Shown here in pieces: positions 53,501 to 57,200 of a stretch of DNA of 64,000 nucleotides. Where the stretch lies: positions 28,870,664-28,934,663 of the forward strand of contig NW_022145601.1 in the NCBI RefSeq assembly GCF_000002235.5, read 5' to 3'. The DNA comes from Strongylocentrotus purpuratus (taxonomy: Eukaryota; Echinodermata; Echinoidea; Camarodonta; Strongylocentrotidae). Numbering within the stretch: the stretch's first letter is position 1; each line of letters opens with the position of its first letter. The translations under genes and the position numbers were made by a program. The notes under the pieces are model-generated. The model was not told the DNA's origin and ran no database searches. It saw only the letters and a program-made list of their open reading frames with translations.

Positions 53501-53860
53501 CCAGCCGGTGCTGCGGCCATGCGAGGCATCCCTCTACCAAAGAAACTGGACAGCGTGACGGCTGCCAATTTCAGCCCCAGTCGTAGGCGCCGCGAGAGAT
53601 TCGCCGCCGTGCAGCAGCTTCGGAAAGAGATGCGCCATCTGTCGCCAGACGAGTCTCAGCAGCAGAGGCTGTGGGCCACAGCTTTAGCTCTAGTCTGGCT
53701 GGAACATAACTGTGCCTCATTCTTTAATGAATGGGAGCTACTGGCTGCTAAGGCAGACCATTGGCTCAGTGAGCAGCCAATACCAAGTGCCAGCGGGATA
53801 GATCTAGCAGAACTCAAAGCATCTGCAAGACAACTTATCGTTCTCTCAAGGAAATATTAG
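252..53860 (+). CDS. VWA5B2: VWA5B1/VWA5B2-like von Willebrand A domain gene, 3' ten exons (partial at 5')
   Basis: The coding exons are 252-1039, 34367-34481, 41893-42241, 43392-43528, 44125-44255, 47501-47928, 48412-48554, 49853-49988, 52235-52384 and 52815-53860. Every exon is bounded by AG and GT, every split codon agrees across its junction, and the total is 3423 nt ending in TAG, or 1140 residues. Similarity to the vertebrate VWA5B1/VWA5B2 proteins, recalled rather than searched, runs through the post-VIT linker, the vWA domain, a [12 protein letters not shown] block and the C-terminal [20 protein letters not shown] block. The VIT domain and start codon must lie upstream of the window. 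The molecular role of VWA5B proteins is not established. The symbol VWA5B2 is chosen because ALG3 lies convergently next door, as in human, but an invertebrate may hold one gene ancestral to both vertebrate paralogues. Confidence 0.88.
2163..2231. repeat. ~70-bp hairpin family, copy A
   Basis: The left arm starts TTGAGAGCCTGAATGGCATT and the right arm reads GCCCTTCTGCATGGCTCTCAA, forming an imperfect stem of about 26 bp with a loop of about 15. The same arm sequence (TGAGAGCCAGAAGGNCATTAA) recurs in at least nine other places in the window, which marks it as a dispersed element and not a chance palindrome. Confidence 0.6.
3724..4240. repeat. CT-rich microsatellite cluster with GTCT runs
   Basis: GTCT and CT dinucleotide tracts occupy 3724-3898, 4049-4130 and 4187-4240. 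Two of the tracts are followed or preceded by the same phrase (TGTGCTTGTAGATCATTCA, then CACTTATAATGCATAAATGAAAG), at 3897 and 4125, so a unit of about 230 bp was duplicated in tandem. All long reading frames here are simple-repeat artefacts. Confidence 0.85.
4510..4701 (-). mobile_element. tRNA-headed SINE, copy 1
   Basis: Read on the minus strand from 4701, a tRNA-like head shows an A-box-like TGTGTGGTTAGTGG and a B-box GGGTTCAAATCC, followed by a conserved body with CATTTGCCACACTCCTCC and AGGTTAATGGATACCTGG. The same body occurs at 26939-27207 and 60070-60282. The head is too diverged to be a working tRNA gene. It is probably a short retroelement moved by a LINE. Confidence 0.7.
4702..7762. 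other. Intronic stretch with CT tracts and diverged ~250-bp internal repeats
   Basis: CT microsatellites lie at about 6103-6170, 6340-6370 and 7050-7190. Between and after them a phrase recurs in diverged form: TTATTGCTGTTTGATG followed by an ACAAACTTGCTC-like word, near 6440, 6635, 7235 and 7385. This suggests an old tandem array interrupted by CT expansion. An (ATT)n run with a TAAGCGCCTAATG lead at about 7600-7650 looks like the 3' tail of a SINE or LINE. No gene is seen. Confidence 0.5.
7763..8152 (-). mobile_element. TTAA-flanked MITE, AGGTAAAGACCAGT family, copy 1
   Basis: This 390-bp copy has imperfect inverted ends: AGGTAAAGACTAG on the left, and AGGTATAGACCAGTTTTTGG read inward from the right. 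TTAA follows the right end at 8153 and a mutated TTCA precedes the left. It matches 61116-61490 over nearly its full length in opposite orientation. TTAA targets point to piggyBac or Kolobok transposases. There is no coding capacity. Confidence 0.75.
8700..9110. repeat. GA-rich purine tract
   Basis: An imperfect GA/GGA microsatellite of about 400 bp. It creates long Ser/Leu/Phe-rich frames on the minus strand that are not genes. Before it, 8153-8699 is featureless AT-rich intron. Confidence 0.85.
9611..9718. mobile_element. Short foldback element (108 bp)
   Basis: Two arms of 42 bp beginning ACAATTCGTCCCTATTTTCA and ending GAAAACAGCGACGAATTGT pair at roughly 37 of 42 positions around a 24-bp loop. 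The high arm identity suggests a recent foldback MITE. No clear target duplication is visible. Confidence 0.6.
9901..9967. repeat. ~70-bp hairpin family, copy J
   Basis: The left arm TGTTTGGAATCAGAAGGCAT with TTAACTCACAT matches the family consensus. The right arm CCATCCTGGCTCTGACA is more eroded. Confidence 0.5.
9994..10144. mobile_element. Small MITE with TTCACAAA ends (~150 bp)
   Basis: The left end is GGGACCTGTTTCACAAAGCC. The right end is GACAAGTTTTGTGAA followed by a C run, and its complement again reads TTCACAAAACTTGTC. Internal words AATGACAAATATCAGTGAC and its inverse continue the pairing. CCTGG occurs on both flanks and may be a target duplication. Confidence 0.55.
10145..12180. 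other. Intronic AT-rich stretch
   Basis: A (TA)n microsatellite lies at 10648-10681. At about 11646-11738 a loose inverted arrangement pairs TACCCCGCT with AGCGGGGCA and TTGACAAT with ATTGTCAA, possibly an old MITE. Nothing else is recognised. Confidence 0.5.
12190..13275. repeat. 130-bp tandem array, about 8 copies
   Basis: The word GACGGAAAGAAAGAGAGTAA (or GACGGCAAG...) recurs at 12271, 12401, 12531, 12661, 12791, 12925, 13055 and 13186, a spacing of 130 bp with one 134-bp and one 131-bp step. Units are very similar, so homogenisation is recent. Each unit contains an AATAATAAT run. All three minus-strand frames stay open, giving overlapping repeat frames up to 387 codons. This follows from the composition and is not evidence of a protein. 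Confidence 0.92.
13276..13600. repeat. Inverted, shorter-period relative of the 130-bp array
   Basis: TTTTTATTCATTCTTATTC, CAGTCTACTCTCTTTCTTGC and TGTCATCTCTA repeat with a spacing of about 80 bp on the plus strand. They are the complement of part of the 130-bp unit. The two arrays therefore meet head to head at about 13275, with the second lacking the AATAATAAT portion of each unit. Confidence 0.85.
13597..13736 (-). pseudogene. Possible N-terminus of a piggyBac-type DNA transposase
   Basis: From an ATG at 13736 the minus strand reads 46 codons: [20 protein letters not shown], then an acidic serine/aspartate run ([15 protein letters not shown]), then a stop as it enters the inverted array. 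A basic start, an FSVEEA helix and an acidic tract are typical of piggyBac-family transposase N-termini, but the catalytic domain is absent. The fragment abuts the repeat array, which may have replaced the rest. This is a family guess from composition and motif only. Confidence 0.35.
13740..14590. other. Intronic stretch between the repeat arrays and the large element
   Basis: AT-rich, with a more GC-rich patch at 13850-13990. A 76-codon frame at 13868-14098 has no recognisable motif. Nothing else is seen. Confidence 0.4.
14630..14860. repeat. Left subterminal iteron cluster
   Basis: Two near-identical copies of a phrase of about 105 bp (CGTGTAACTGTGTAATCGTG, TTACACGATTGAAGAATGTC, then GTGTAAATAGTTA) occupy 14676-14755 and 14781-14860. 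A third, more diverged copy of the following GCATTGGT segment appears at about 15178, after the MITE at 14861-15161. Confidence 0.75.
14861..15161. mobile_element. GC-rich foldback MITE with TTA flanks
   Basis: The left end reads GGCGAGGCGTCAAAAATATC followed by GATACCAGC. The right end complements it (GGCAAGGCGTCAAAAATA, then TACCAGCCAGC). TTA occurs directly outside both ends, at 14858-14860 and 15162-15164, as expected for a 3-bp target duplication of the Harbinger (TWA) type. The interior is rich in GCCGGC and GGCTG inverted words. It interrupts the iteron duplication of the larger element, so it is younger than that. Confidence 0.7.
15360..15745. repeat. Purine-rich GA tract
   Basis: A diverged AG-rich stretch ending in an uninterrupted (GA)n at about 15711-15738. 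There are no coding features. Confidence 0.8.
15780..16085. repeat. Degenerate ~30-bp minisatellite
   Basis: The phrase GGGGCACTTATCAAAGTTGAAAA recurs in eroded form around ten times (for example near 15788, 15808, 15832, 15865, 15903, 15948, 15967, 15996, 16017 and 16059). It is followed by featureless DNA up to the hairpin at 16333. Confidence 0.6.
16333..16391. repeat. Perfect 15-bp stem hairpin
   Basis: AATACCTATTGTTCA at 16333-16347 is exactly complementary to TGAACAATAGGTATT at 16377-16391, around a 29-base GC-rich loop. It could be a small foldback element or an end remnant of one. Confidence 0.7.
16746..18220. repeat. Left AACCATGGTT palindrome array
   Basis: The 10-bp palindrome AACCATGGTT and one- or two-base variants (AACCGTGGTT, AACCATTGTT, AACTATGGTT) occur roughly every 15-30 bp for 1.47 kb. 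Larger units are also duplicated: the phrase AACGTTGAAAAACCACTG followed by a TTAACCATGG variant occurs near 17158 and 17357, 199 bp apart. Such DNA could fold into many small cruciforms. Confidence 0.9.
18605..20585 (+). other. Possible two-exon cargo or captured gene fragment inside the inner element
   Basis: An open stretch at 18602-18804 (containing [20 protein letters not shown]) ends at a strong donor, AGGAG before GTGAGT. A long pyrimidine tract and CAG acceptor at 20511-20524 precede 20 further codons ending in TGA at 20583-20585. The phases are compatible (AG plus G gives arginine). The intervening 1.7 kb carries a separate inverted-repeat insertion. I recognise no family, and 68 open codons are not improbable by chance, so this is only a candidate. 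Confidence 0.2.
19075..20261. mobile_element. 1.2-kb insertion with GCCCGTTTATGAAA inverted ends
   Basis: The left end GCCCGTTTATGAAAACGATT continues CAAACAGCG. The right end is its near-complement, TCACTTTCATAAACGGGC, preceded by CAGCGCTGTTTGAA. The interior includes a CpG-rich patch at 19560-19760 and no recognisable protein. It is probably a non-autonomous DNA transposon. Target duplication is not evident. Confidence 0.6.
20955..21331. mobile_element. TTAA-flanked foldback MITE (377 bp), complete copy
   Basis: TTAA lies exactly at 20951-20954 and 21332-21335. The ends read AGCCTTACTG and CAGTGGGGCT. The two arms of about 170 bp are almost perfect inverses, sharing CCCTCTATATAGAAAACTTC, CACCTGTCAGTGA and ATCCCTTCTGGCC words, around a central spacer of about 40 bp. 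The TTAA target suggests piggyBac or Kolobok mobilisation. A truncated second copy is at 63191-63381. Confidence 0.88.
22141..22364 (+). mobile_element. AGGTAAAGACCAGT MITE family, 5'-truncated copy 4
   Basis: It matches the right-hand 220 bp of the 61116-61490 copy (CTTTCTGTGTACAGTGCTTG, TGATGATTCCAGAACCTTGC, CGCATGACCAGAACTTGA) and ends at TTAA (22365-22368). The left end is missing. Confidence 0.7.
22369..24425. other. Interior of the inner element, no recognised feature
   Basis: AT-rich DNA without convincing reading frames. Frames of 60-85 codons at 23054, 23792 and 23827 show no family motif. Confidence 0.4.
24425..25379. repeat. Right AACCATGGTT array with higher-order units
   Basis: This is the same palindrome family as the left array. 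A phrase of about 55 bp (AAACCATGAAATAACAGGAG, TAAATTGGAACAGACATATT, ATGGTAAAACC) occurs three times in direct orientation, near 24650, 24794 and 24999, and once inverted at 25247-25305. The inverted copy next to the right end suggests the array itself has been rearranged. Confidence 0.9.
25800..26070. repeat. Right subterminal iteron cluster
   Basis: Multiple AATCGTGTAA and TTACACGATT words, plus two copies of the end sequence GTGTTGCGGAGATTTTCGGC at 25849 and 26047. The inner copy at 25849-25870 shows that the terminal sequence was duplicated, so the element has two nested right ends about 200 bp apart. Confidence 0.8.
26077..26938. other. Intronic stretch, no recognised feature
   Basis: AT-rich DNA right of the large element. 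A 94-codon frame at 26047-26331 overlaps the element end and has no motif. Confidence 0.4.
26939..27207 (-). mobile_element. tRNA-headed SINE, copy 2, with an internal 30-bp triplication
   Basis: On the minus strand the head near 27206 has an A-box-like GACGTGGTATTGTGG and a weak B-box GGTACAAATCC. The body matches the copies at 4510 and 60070. The phrase CCTGAGCAATTGCCAGGTAC continuing CCATTTACA occurs three times in a row at 26994-27083, while the sister copies have it once. Confidence 0.75.
27495..27808 (+). mobile_element. tRNA-derived SINE, plus orientation
   Basis: The head GTGGAGGTGTCGTAGTCGAC and B-box GTTGTGGGTTCAATTC are followed by a body (CCCTGAGCAAGGCATTACAT, CTCCTCTCCACCCAGG, TACCGGTAGGA) and a tail AAGTGCTTTATAAA. 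This arrangement is typical of aquatic deuterostome SINEs. The head resembles the minus-strand SINE copies but the body differs. Confidence 0.7.
27966..28082. mobile_element. Small MITE with AGTCAAACCTG ends
   Basis: AGTCAAACCTGTCTACAGCG on the left is the inverse of CACTAAAGCAGGTTTGACT on the right. The interior has three consecutive copies of an 18-19 bp unit (GTAGACAGGTGGTCTTT). Confidence 0.65.
28083..29205. other. Intronic stretch with a C-rich patch
   Basis: A C-rich imperfect repeat lies at 28690-28900 (CTCTGCCC and CCCCATA words). Otherwise featureless. Confidence 0.4.
29206..33180. repeat. 4-kb GA-rich region with a recurring ATTAATGATCATTCTG landmark
   Basis: GA microsatellites of varied length and short G runs (29499-29507, 30429-30447, 30968-30977) alternate with unique-looking segments. 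The landmark, or a close variant, occurs near 29847, 30075, 30594, 31276, 31447, 31759, 32110, 32324 and 32532. A second phrase, AACACATCAAAATGG plus TGATAGAGAAT, occurs near 29299 and 29556, with a variant near 29677. This is best read as a very diverged tandem array of units of about 170-350 bp in which the GA parts have expanded. A GT run at 31826-31855 joins directly to a GA run. Confidence 0.6.
32899..33033 (+). mobile_element. LINE 3'-end remnant with (ATT)n tail
   Basis: The plus strand reads [14 protein letters not shown] then a stop (32899-32943). This is the usual C-terminal phrase of L2/CR1-clade reverse transcriptase open reading frames, recalled from family knowledge. It is followed by GCGCCTCGAGCACTCC, a GGCGCGATATAAG word and an ATT microsatellite, as in LINE 3' tails. 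Only the last part of the element is here. Confidence 0.6.
33200..34366. other. Intron end with CT tracts
   Basis: Uninterrupted CT runs lie at 33257-33291 and 33826-33872, and a general pyrimidine bias continues to the acceptor at 34361-34366. No other feature. Confidence 0.6.
34367..34481 (+). CDS. VWA5B2: VWA5B exon: last strand of the vWA domain
   Basis: After TTCTGACAG the exon supplies the third base of a split arginine codon and 38 codons ([20 protein letters not shown], then [17 protein letters not shown]), ending at AAG before GTAGGT in phase 0. The [16 protein letters not shown] stretch is the terminal strand and helix of the vWA fold, and GRAEFI with GERMQSK are conserved in VWA5A/5B proteins. 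Confidence 0.93.
34511..34800. repeat. Direct duplication after the exon, with G runs
   Basis: Two diverged copies of a unit of about 170 bp begin TTAAAGGGCCATGTACAGCA (34515) and TTAAAGGCCATGTACAGTAT (34684), share CATATTCATCTCATAGA-like words and end in G runs of 12-14 bases. Confidence 0.55.
34801..37343. other. VWA5B intron, mostly unremarkable
   Basis: AT-rich. It contains the hairpin at 35998-36067 and, at 36435-36460, a short telomere-like CAACCCTAACCCTAATCC run. No coding signal. Confidence 0.4.
35998..36067. repeat. ~70-bp hairpin family, copy B
   Basis: TTTGGAGCCAGAAGGACATT pairs with AATTCCCTTCCTGCTCTCAA around a TA-rich loop. Confidence 0.6.
37344..37551. mobile_element. MITE with AGTGGCRTAYCCAG inverted ends
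   Basis: AGTGGCATACCCAG on the left is inverted as CTGGATACGCCACT on the right, 208 bp apart, with a G14 run inside. The CAGTGGCGTA start resembles common hAT-type MITE ends in marine invertebrates. Target duplication is not clear. Confidence 0.6.
37552..39613. other. VWA5B intron, no recognised feature apart from one hairpin
   Basis: Only the hairpin at 38517-38583 stands out. The remaining sequence is AT-rich and has no gene-like frame. Confidence 0.4.
38517..38583. repeat. ~70-bp hairpin family, copy C (best preserved)
   Basis: GGTTGAGAGGCAGAAGGGCA pairs with ATGAGTTAATGGCCTTCTGG followed by CTCTCAG. The predicted stem of about 26 bp and short loop are in the size range of a pre-microRNA-like fold. 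Confidence 0.7.
39614..39950 (+). mobile_element. AGGTAAAGACCAGT MITE family, copy 3
   Basis: The left third (AGGTATAGGCCAGATTTGG, AACCGCCTACCAATTGATAT) matches the copy at 61116. The right end ACTGGTCTATACTT is followed by TTAA at 39951. The middle differs from the sister copies, suggesting internal recombination. Confidence 0.65.
39951..41892. other. VWA5B intron end with GA tract and G run
   Basis: A C-rich patch lies at 40948-41005. A GA-rich tract at 41480-41690 ends in a G run of more than 15 bases at 41645-41664. The pyrimidine-rich acceptor CCACTTTGACAG precedes the exon. Confidence 0.5.
41893..42241 (+). CDS. VWA5B2: VWA5B exon: post-vWA beta-sandwich region and linker
   Basis: The exon reads from GTG (phase 0) as [20 protein letters not shown], then [20 protein letters not shown] and [13 protein letters not shown], matching the conserved segment after the vWA domain of VWA5 proteins. 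It continues into a low-complexity Ser/Thr/Arg linker ([19 protein letters not shown]). It ends with a single G before GTAAGG, phase 1. The opening GTG codes for valine and is not an initiation codon. Confidence 0.93.
42242..43391. other. VWA5B intron
   Basis: Contains a SINE or LINE tail at about 43200-43270 (AGTGCTATATAAGAACTAGC then an ATT run). The acceptor is TTTTGACTTTCCAG. No other feature. Confidence 0.6.
43392..43528 (+). CDS. VWA5B2: VWA5B exon: cysteine-containing linker
   Basis: The exon begins with the last two bases of a glutamate codon and reads [20 protein letters not shown], then [16 protein letters not shown], ending CCG before GTATGT in phase 0. The segment is not strongly conserved with vertebrates. 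It is supported by splice sites and an unbroken frame between two recognised exons. Confidence 0.8.
44125..44255 (+). CDS. VWA5B2: VWA5B exon: Arg/Ser linker with coiled segment
   Basis: After TTCTATACAG it reads [20 protein letters not shown], then [14 protein letters not shown], ending AG before GTAATG in phase 2. The second half resembles an amphipathic helix. Family conservation is weak. The acceptor, donor and phase agree with both neighbours. Confidence 0.8.
44465..45184. repeat. Cluster of ~70-bp hairpin copies D, E, F and half-copy G
   Basis: Copy D at 44465-44532 (TTGAGAGCCAGAAAGGCAGT with GGCTCTTAGCAG), copy E at 44550-44612 (TTGAGAGTAAGAAGG with GTCTCAGCA), copy F at 44933-45003 (TTGAGAGCTATAAAGACATT with GGCCCTCAGCAGA) and a right half at 45150-45184 (ATGAATTAATGACCTTCTGG followed by CTCTAAG). 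Copies D and E are only 17 bp apart. Confidence 0.6.
46574..47285. repeat. ~171-bp tandem array, four copies
   Basis: GTTTTAATGTTTTGAACAAC recurs at 46574, 46761, 46932 and 47103, and a partial fifth copy starts at 47275, giving steps of 187, 171, 171 and 172 bp. The last three units are nearly identical. The first is diverged and carries a ~16-bp insertion, so expansion proceeded from the 3' side. Confidence 0.92.
47501..47928 (+). CDS. VWA5B2: VWA5B exon: acidic linker and conserved [12 protein letters not shown] domain
   Basis: After GTAATTGACAG the first A completes an arginine codon. The frame reads [20 protein letters not shown], an acidic stretch ([20 protein letters not shown]), then [20 protein letters not shown] and [20 protein letters not shown]. 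The block from GCVIV to LMDYD aligns with the vertebrate VWA5B2 segment VVIRGLCGEQPMCWEV and its following AWDQALHRLTAASVVRD, as I recall that protein. It ends G before GTAAAC, phase 1. Confidence 0.92.
48412..48554 (+). CDS. VWA5B2: VWA5B exon: conserved TAFVSLD segment
   Basis: TT after CTCCCTAG completes a valine codon. The exon then reads [40 protein letters not shown] and PLPSPVV, ending before GTGAGT in phase 0. The SKxxxIxxxTAFVxxD pattern is shared with vertebrate VWA5B1 (recalled as SKYTAFVPVDV). Confidence 0.9.
48581..48858. mobile_element. TTAA-flanked MITE, AGGGAGTGTGTCATG family
   Basis: TTAA at 48577-48580 and 48859-48862 brackets ends AGGGAGTGTGTCATG and CATGATACACTCCCT. The interior is GC-rich, with a tandem pair of GCGCGCACTGACCCAGGTTA-like words. 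It lies only 23 bp downstream of a VWA5B splice donor. Confidence 0.85.
48863..49852. other. VWA5B intron remainder
   Basis: No recognised feature apart from the acceptor TCTGCCTTTCAG at 49841-49852. Confidence 0.5.
49853..49988 (+). CDS. VWA5B2: VWA5B exon: basic/aromatic then acidic-serine linker
   Basis: The exon reads [40 protein letters not shown] and FSSGY, with a single G left before GTTAGA. The donor is weaker than the others, but the phase-1 split matches the next exon (G plus GG gives glycine). Confidence 0.82.
49989..52234. other. VWA5B intron with GA tract and giant pyrimidine minisatellite
   Basis: A GA microsatellite occupies 50440-50565. The interval 50600-51480 is ordinary AT-rich intron. 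The final 750 bases are the C-rich minisatellite listed separately. Confidence 0.6.
51490..52233. repeat. 22-bp C-rich minisatellite abutting a splice acceptor
   Basis: About 33 tandem variants of CCCCTCTCCCACCCCCACTC followed by CA (22 bp), with some TACCACC and CATCCCC variants and higher-order duplications. From 51500 to 52233 there is essentially one G (near 51852), so no AG dinucleotide occurs before the true acceptor ATAG at 52231-52234. The complementary strand is G-rich with many GGG runs and is likely to form G-quadruplexes. Confidence 0.93.
52235..52384 (+). CDS. VWA5B2: VWA5B exon: proline/serine-rich linker
   Basis: GG completes a glycine codon, then [40 protein letters not shown] and SQCSGDFYA, ending T before GTAAGT in phase 1. 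The same frame stays open leftwards through the whole C-rich minisatellite. Confidence 0.88.
52385..52814. other. VWA5B last intron
   Basis: Short AT-rich intron with donor GTAAGT and acceptor CATTCTTTTACCAG. No other feature. Confidence 0.8.
52815..53860 (+). CDS. VWA5B2: VWA5B terminal coding exon
   Basis: T plus GG gives tryptophan, then [21 protein letters not shown] conserved block ([20 protein letters not shown], then [15 protein letters not shown]) is followed by a long Ser/Pro/Asn-rich variable region and the family's C-terminal signature [20 protein letters not shown] with [15 protein letters not shown] and [15 protein letters not shown]. The stop is TAG at 53858-53860. The recalled vertebrate proteins carry about 17 further residues ending in a hydrophobic LCYxPxxV tail, which is absent here, so the protein ends at the arginine-lysine-tyrosine after the last helix. 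A frame from 52763 runs into this exon across intron sequence and does not mark a start. Confidence 0.95.
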
Positions 53861-53937
53861 ACACTGGCTGATTGAGCAAGGTATCCAAAGTGCCAGTATG
53901 TTAATGTCATATTAAATCCATCTTGAAGAAACTGTTT

Positions 53938-54239
53938 GGGTGGTATTCTCGAAAGCGGACTATACTTTAGTCCATGGTTTAATCCATCAACTAAGTATGA
54001 AATGCCAAGTGTCCTTATGAATATGTTTTTGAATAATTTAATCTGTCACTAAATTAAAATGAAATGTAATAACATAATTAATAAACAACAATATAACTAT
54101 GATATAATTACTTTATCATGGTTATTTAGGGACATATCAAATTAATCAGAAATATATTCATATGGACACTTGGCATTCCATACTTAGTCGGTGAATTAAA
54201 CCATGGACTAAAGTTAGTGCACTTTCGAGAATACCACCC
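53938..54239. mobile_element. 302-bp foldback MITE just after the VWA5B stop codon
   Basis: The ends are GGGTGGTATTCTCGAAAG and its inverse CTTTCGAGAATACCACCC. The arms stay paired for about 95 bp (GTCCATGGTTTAATCC with GGTGAATTAAACCATGGAC, and AAATGCCAAGTGTCC with GGACACTTGGCATTCC). TTT borders both ends and may be a 3-bp target duplication. It begins 78 bases after the stop, so it should be transcribed in the 3' UTR. It also contains an AATAAA at about 54083. Confidence 0.85.
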
Positions 54240-57200
54240 TTTGTAGTTTGGTTGTGCCATTTAATGTATTCATAGTTTTCTTTGTATGAATTAGAGTATA
54301 GACTTAACTTAAAACATGTACAGATGTAGTGATATGATCAAATTTTACAACATATAGAAAAGTGTAGATTAATTTCTAGCATTATAAAGAGTGGTCAATT
54401 AACGGTAAGGTTTGTACATTTCTTGTTCTTTCTGTGTATGTATACATTAGAAGGGAAAGTGCAATTGCATTCAGTTGTGACTTACATTGTGCTATATACA
54501 AACTGTACATATATAATGAAGGGTATATACCCCTAATGGGAAGCATGTAATGAAGCATTCTCATGAAAGTATATTGGAACAAAATTTTGAACAGCATTTT
54601 ACATTGTCAATCTTATTGTTGTTACAAAAATATCACTTTTGTTTTATGCATCTGATTTTTATGCAATGTTCATGTAGGGAAAAATATATTTTTGAATGGA
54701 TAATTGCGATCTCAAAGATAAATTATGCTCTCTTTGAAAATCCATGTACCGGTACCTGTAGACCTGTTACAACAAGTAATCTTAAAAAAAATTGAGTTTG
54801 GTTTCGGGAAAGTGTAATTTTTAGTCAAGTTAACATTTGTTTAAAAGTGATAGCGACTTATGCTAATGCAATTATTTACTGACCAACATGATATTCTTTT
54901 GTGCAATGTAATTTCTTTGCTAGTGCAATACAGTTTATTTGTAAAAATGTATTATCAATTTCAAAGGGTTCATGCAATGTACATATCTAAACTCTCTTGT
55001 TAAAGGAAGAAAATGTGCAACTGAACACAGAAAAGAATGGCGAAAAATGCCTTTTCTAAATGTCTGCCTTTCACAAAATGTAAATATATCTTATAATTTA
55101 ATTTTCATTGAACAATTTAACGTAGTTCTGTACAATATGCTTAGTTCAATGTTGAACATTGTTGGTACTTGTATAGTGACTGTACATTCTGTAGAAGATA
55201 AATGTCATCTTCTTGTGTACTTATCAGTATTTCATTTTAATCACTGTTTTCCGTCTATATTTTGTTTTCCTATTTTCATCTTTCACGTATCATGACATGG
55301 ACCAAATTGTAAATATAAAAGAAGTTGGGAAAGCTTATAAGGAGGCAAGATGGAGCATGTGTATTAAACGGGATATAATTGTAAATTCTATGGAGAATTA
55401 AGAATTAAGATTGGATAGGCAAACAAATACCTGGGCCGGATTGTGACAAATTGATTGTAAAATACAGAACAATTGCATTGAGAGTATAACTTTGTGCTGA
55501 TTCCTGCCTTTTCACTGGTTGCAACTTTCTACATTTTCCTCTGTTCAAACTCTCACATATGATAGTACAAATTAACTTTCCAACGGTTGTTTGGAATATT
55601 TCAATACTTCTAATTTTAGCATGAACAAAATCTGATCTTTAAATAGTCCAGTCTGGAGAGAGAAATTATTGTGCAAGTCAGGTGCTTTAAGCTCAGAAAT
55701 CAGTGATTTACTTCTAATGCAAAAAAGAGATCAAAAGATGAATTATTTATTTTTATATTTGAACTTGTTCTTGAGATGATTATTTACTATTCAGGGAGTG
55801 GAAATGAATCGGATGAGTTCTAGAGATGGTTCGAGGGTGTGTTTGAAACAATCATCAAATTTTGATGCTTGTTTGTATTGTACATACTTCTGATACTCAT
55901 TCCATTTTAAACCATAGTAGATATATATGTTCATATTGTTTTAGGAAGAAGTTGTAAAAAGTATCGCCATGGTCCTATGTGATGTAGCATTGTTATCATC
56001 CACTTATTTTGTGAGTGGTTCTACTACTTTTCACACCTACTATACATCATCTGTTTGCTGCCAAAAGGACGTTAATTGTGTTGAACAAAATTGCTTACCA
56101 GGTAATTCCCTTTTGGCTCCAAACAGATAACGTTTTTGACGTTTTAGAAACTCACATTTATAATTTTACTAATTGCCTGCCTACAGAAATTGATTGGTCC
56201 CTGTATTAAGCAAATGGGAATGAAATAATTCAGTAGTTAATGGCTTTAAGAGAACAACAACAACAAAATATATGTTAATGAACAGTAGCATACAACACAA
56301 GCCCTTATCAAGCAAAGGTAACAAAAATACTTACAATATCAATTGAAATAAATATACATATAAATAGAGATTAAGGGACTGTTTATCGTATTTATGAAGT
56401 AAAATCTTTAAAAAAATTCTCCCTCCCCGTAACAAGCAAGATAACAATGCTACATCAACGACGAGTAAGGTTCAGCTGATACAGAAAGTATAGTGTAGCA
56501 TTCTAGTTTTTGTACAAATTTCACATGTTTTTGTTGTTGTTAAATGTATATTAGCGATGCATATAGCAAAGTATGAGTACAGCACTTTACTGGCACATTA
56601 TTCATTGAATTCAAACATTCTATATGTTCTCAGTATATTACGTTTCATGTACAAGATGGGTTATATGATATATGTTCCTGTGATAATTGCTCAACTAGAA
56701 GTTCCTACACTAACCAAGTCCCTAGCTTAAATCCTAGGCCCAAAACAATACCTAACCCTAAACCTAACCAAAACCCAATAGCAACCCTAAACTTGGATGA
56801 AATGAAGCCAAAAGCAATTGTCACTGGAGCAAACGTCAGGTTACCCAAGATGTGTACACTATACATGTATATGTTCATTTTATTGTTATAGGTTAAAACC
56901 CATTTAGTACTGGATACAATTTATGCCTTTATGAATCAGCGGTCGGGATTGACTGAAGATAAAAGAACAAAACATGAACGTTTATCAATTTTCAGGAACA
57001 AAATTTTGAAAATAATGTTTAATTGTTTATCATGCTTTGCGAACAACATCTAGGAAATAAATGTAAGAACAAAACTTTGAATTGTGTATCAAATATCTTT
57101 TTGTAGTCACCAACCCCCTTCAGTCTTTCCTATCTATTCTTTTTATTCAAAACATTGGGTTTTAATATTCAGTTGTCCTTTTGGAGCAAAAAGGGTGTTA

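Noticed and set aside
53215-53568. Minus-strand 117-codon frame (also 41910-42119, 354-626 and 52798-53013)
   Set aside because: Antisense shadows of well-supported VWA5B exons.
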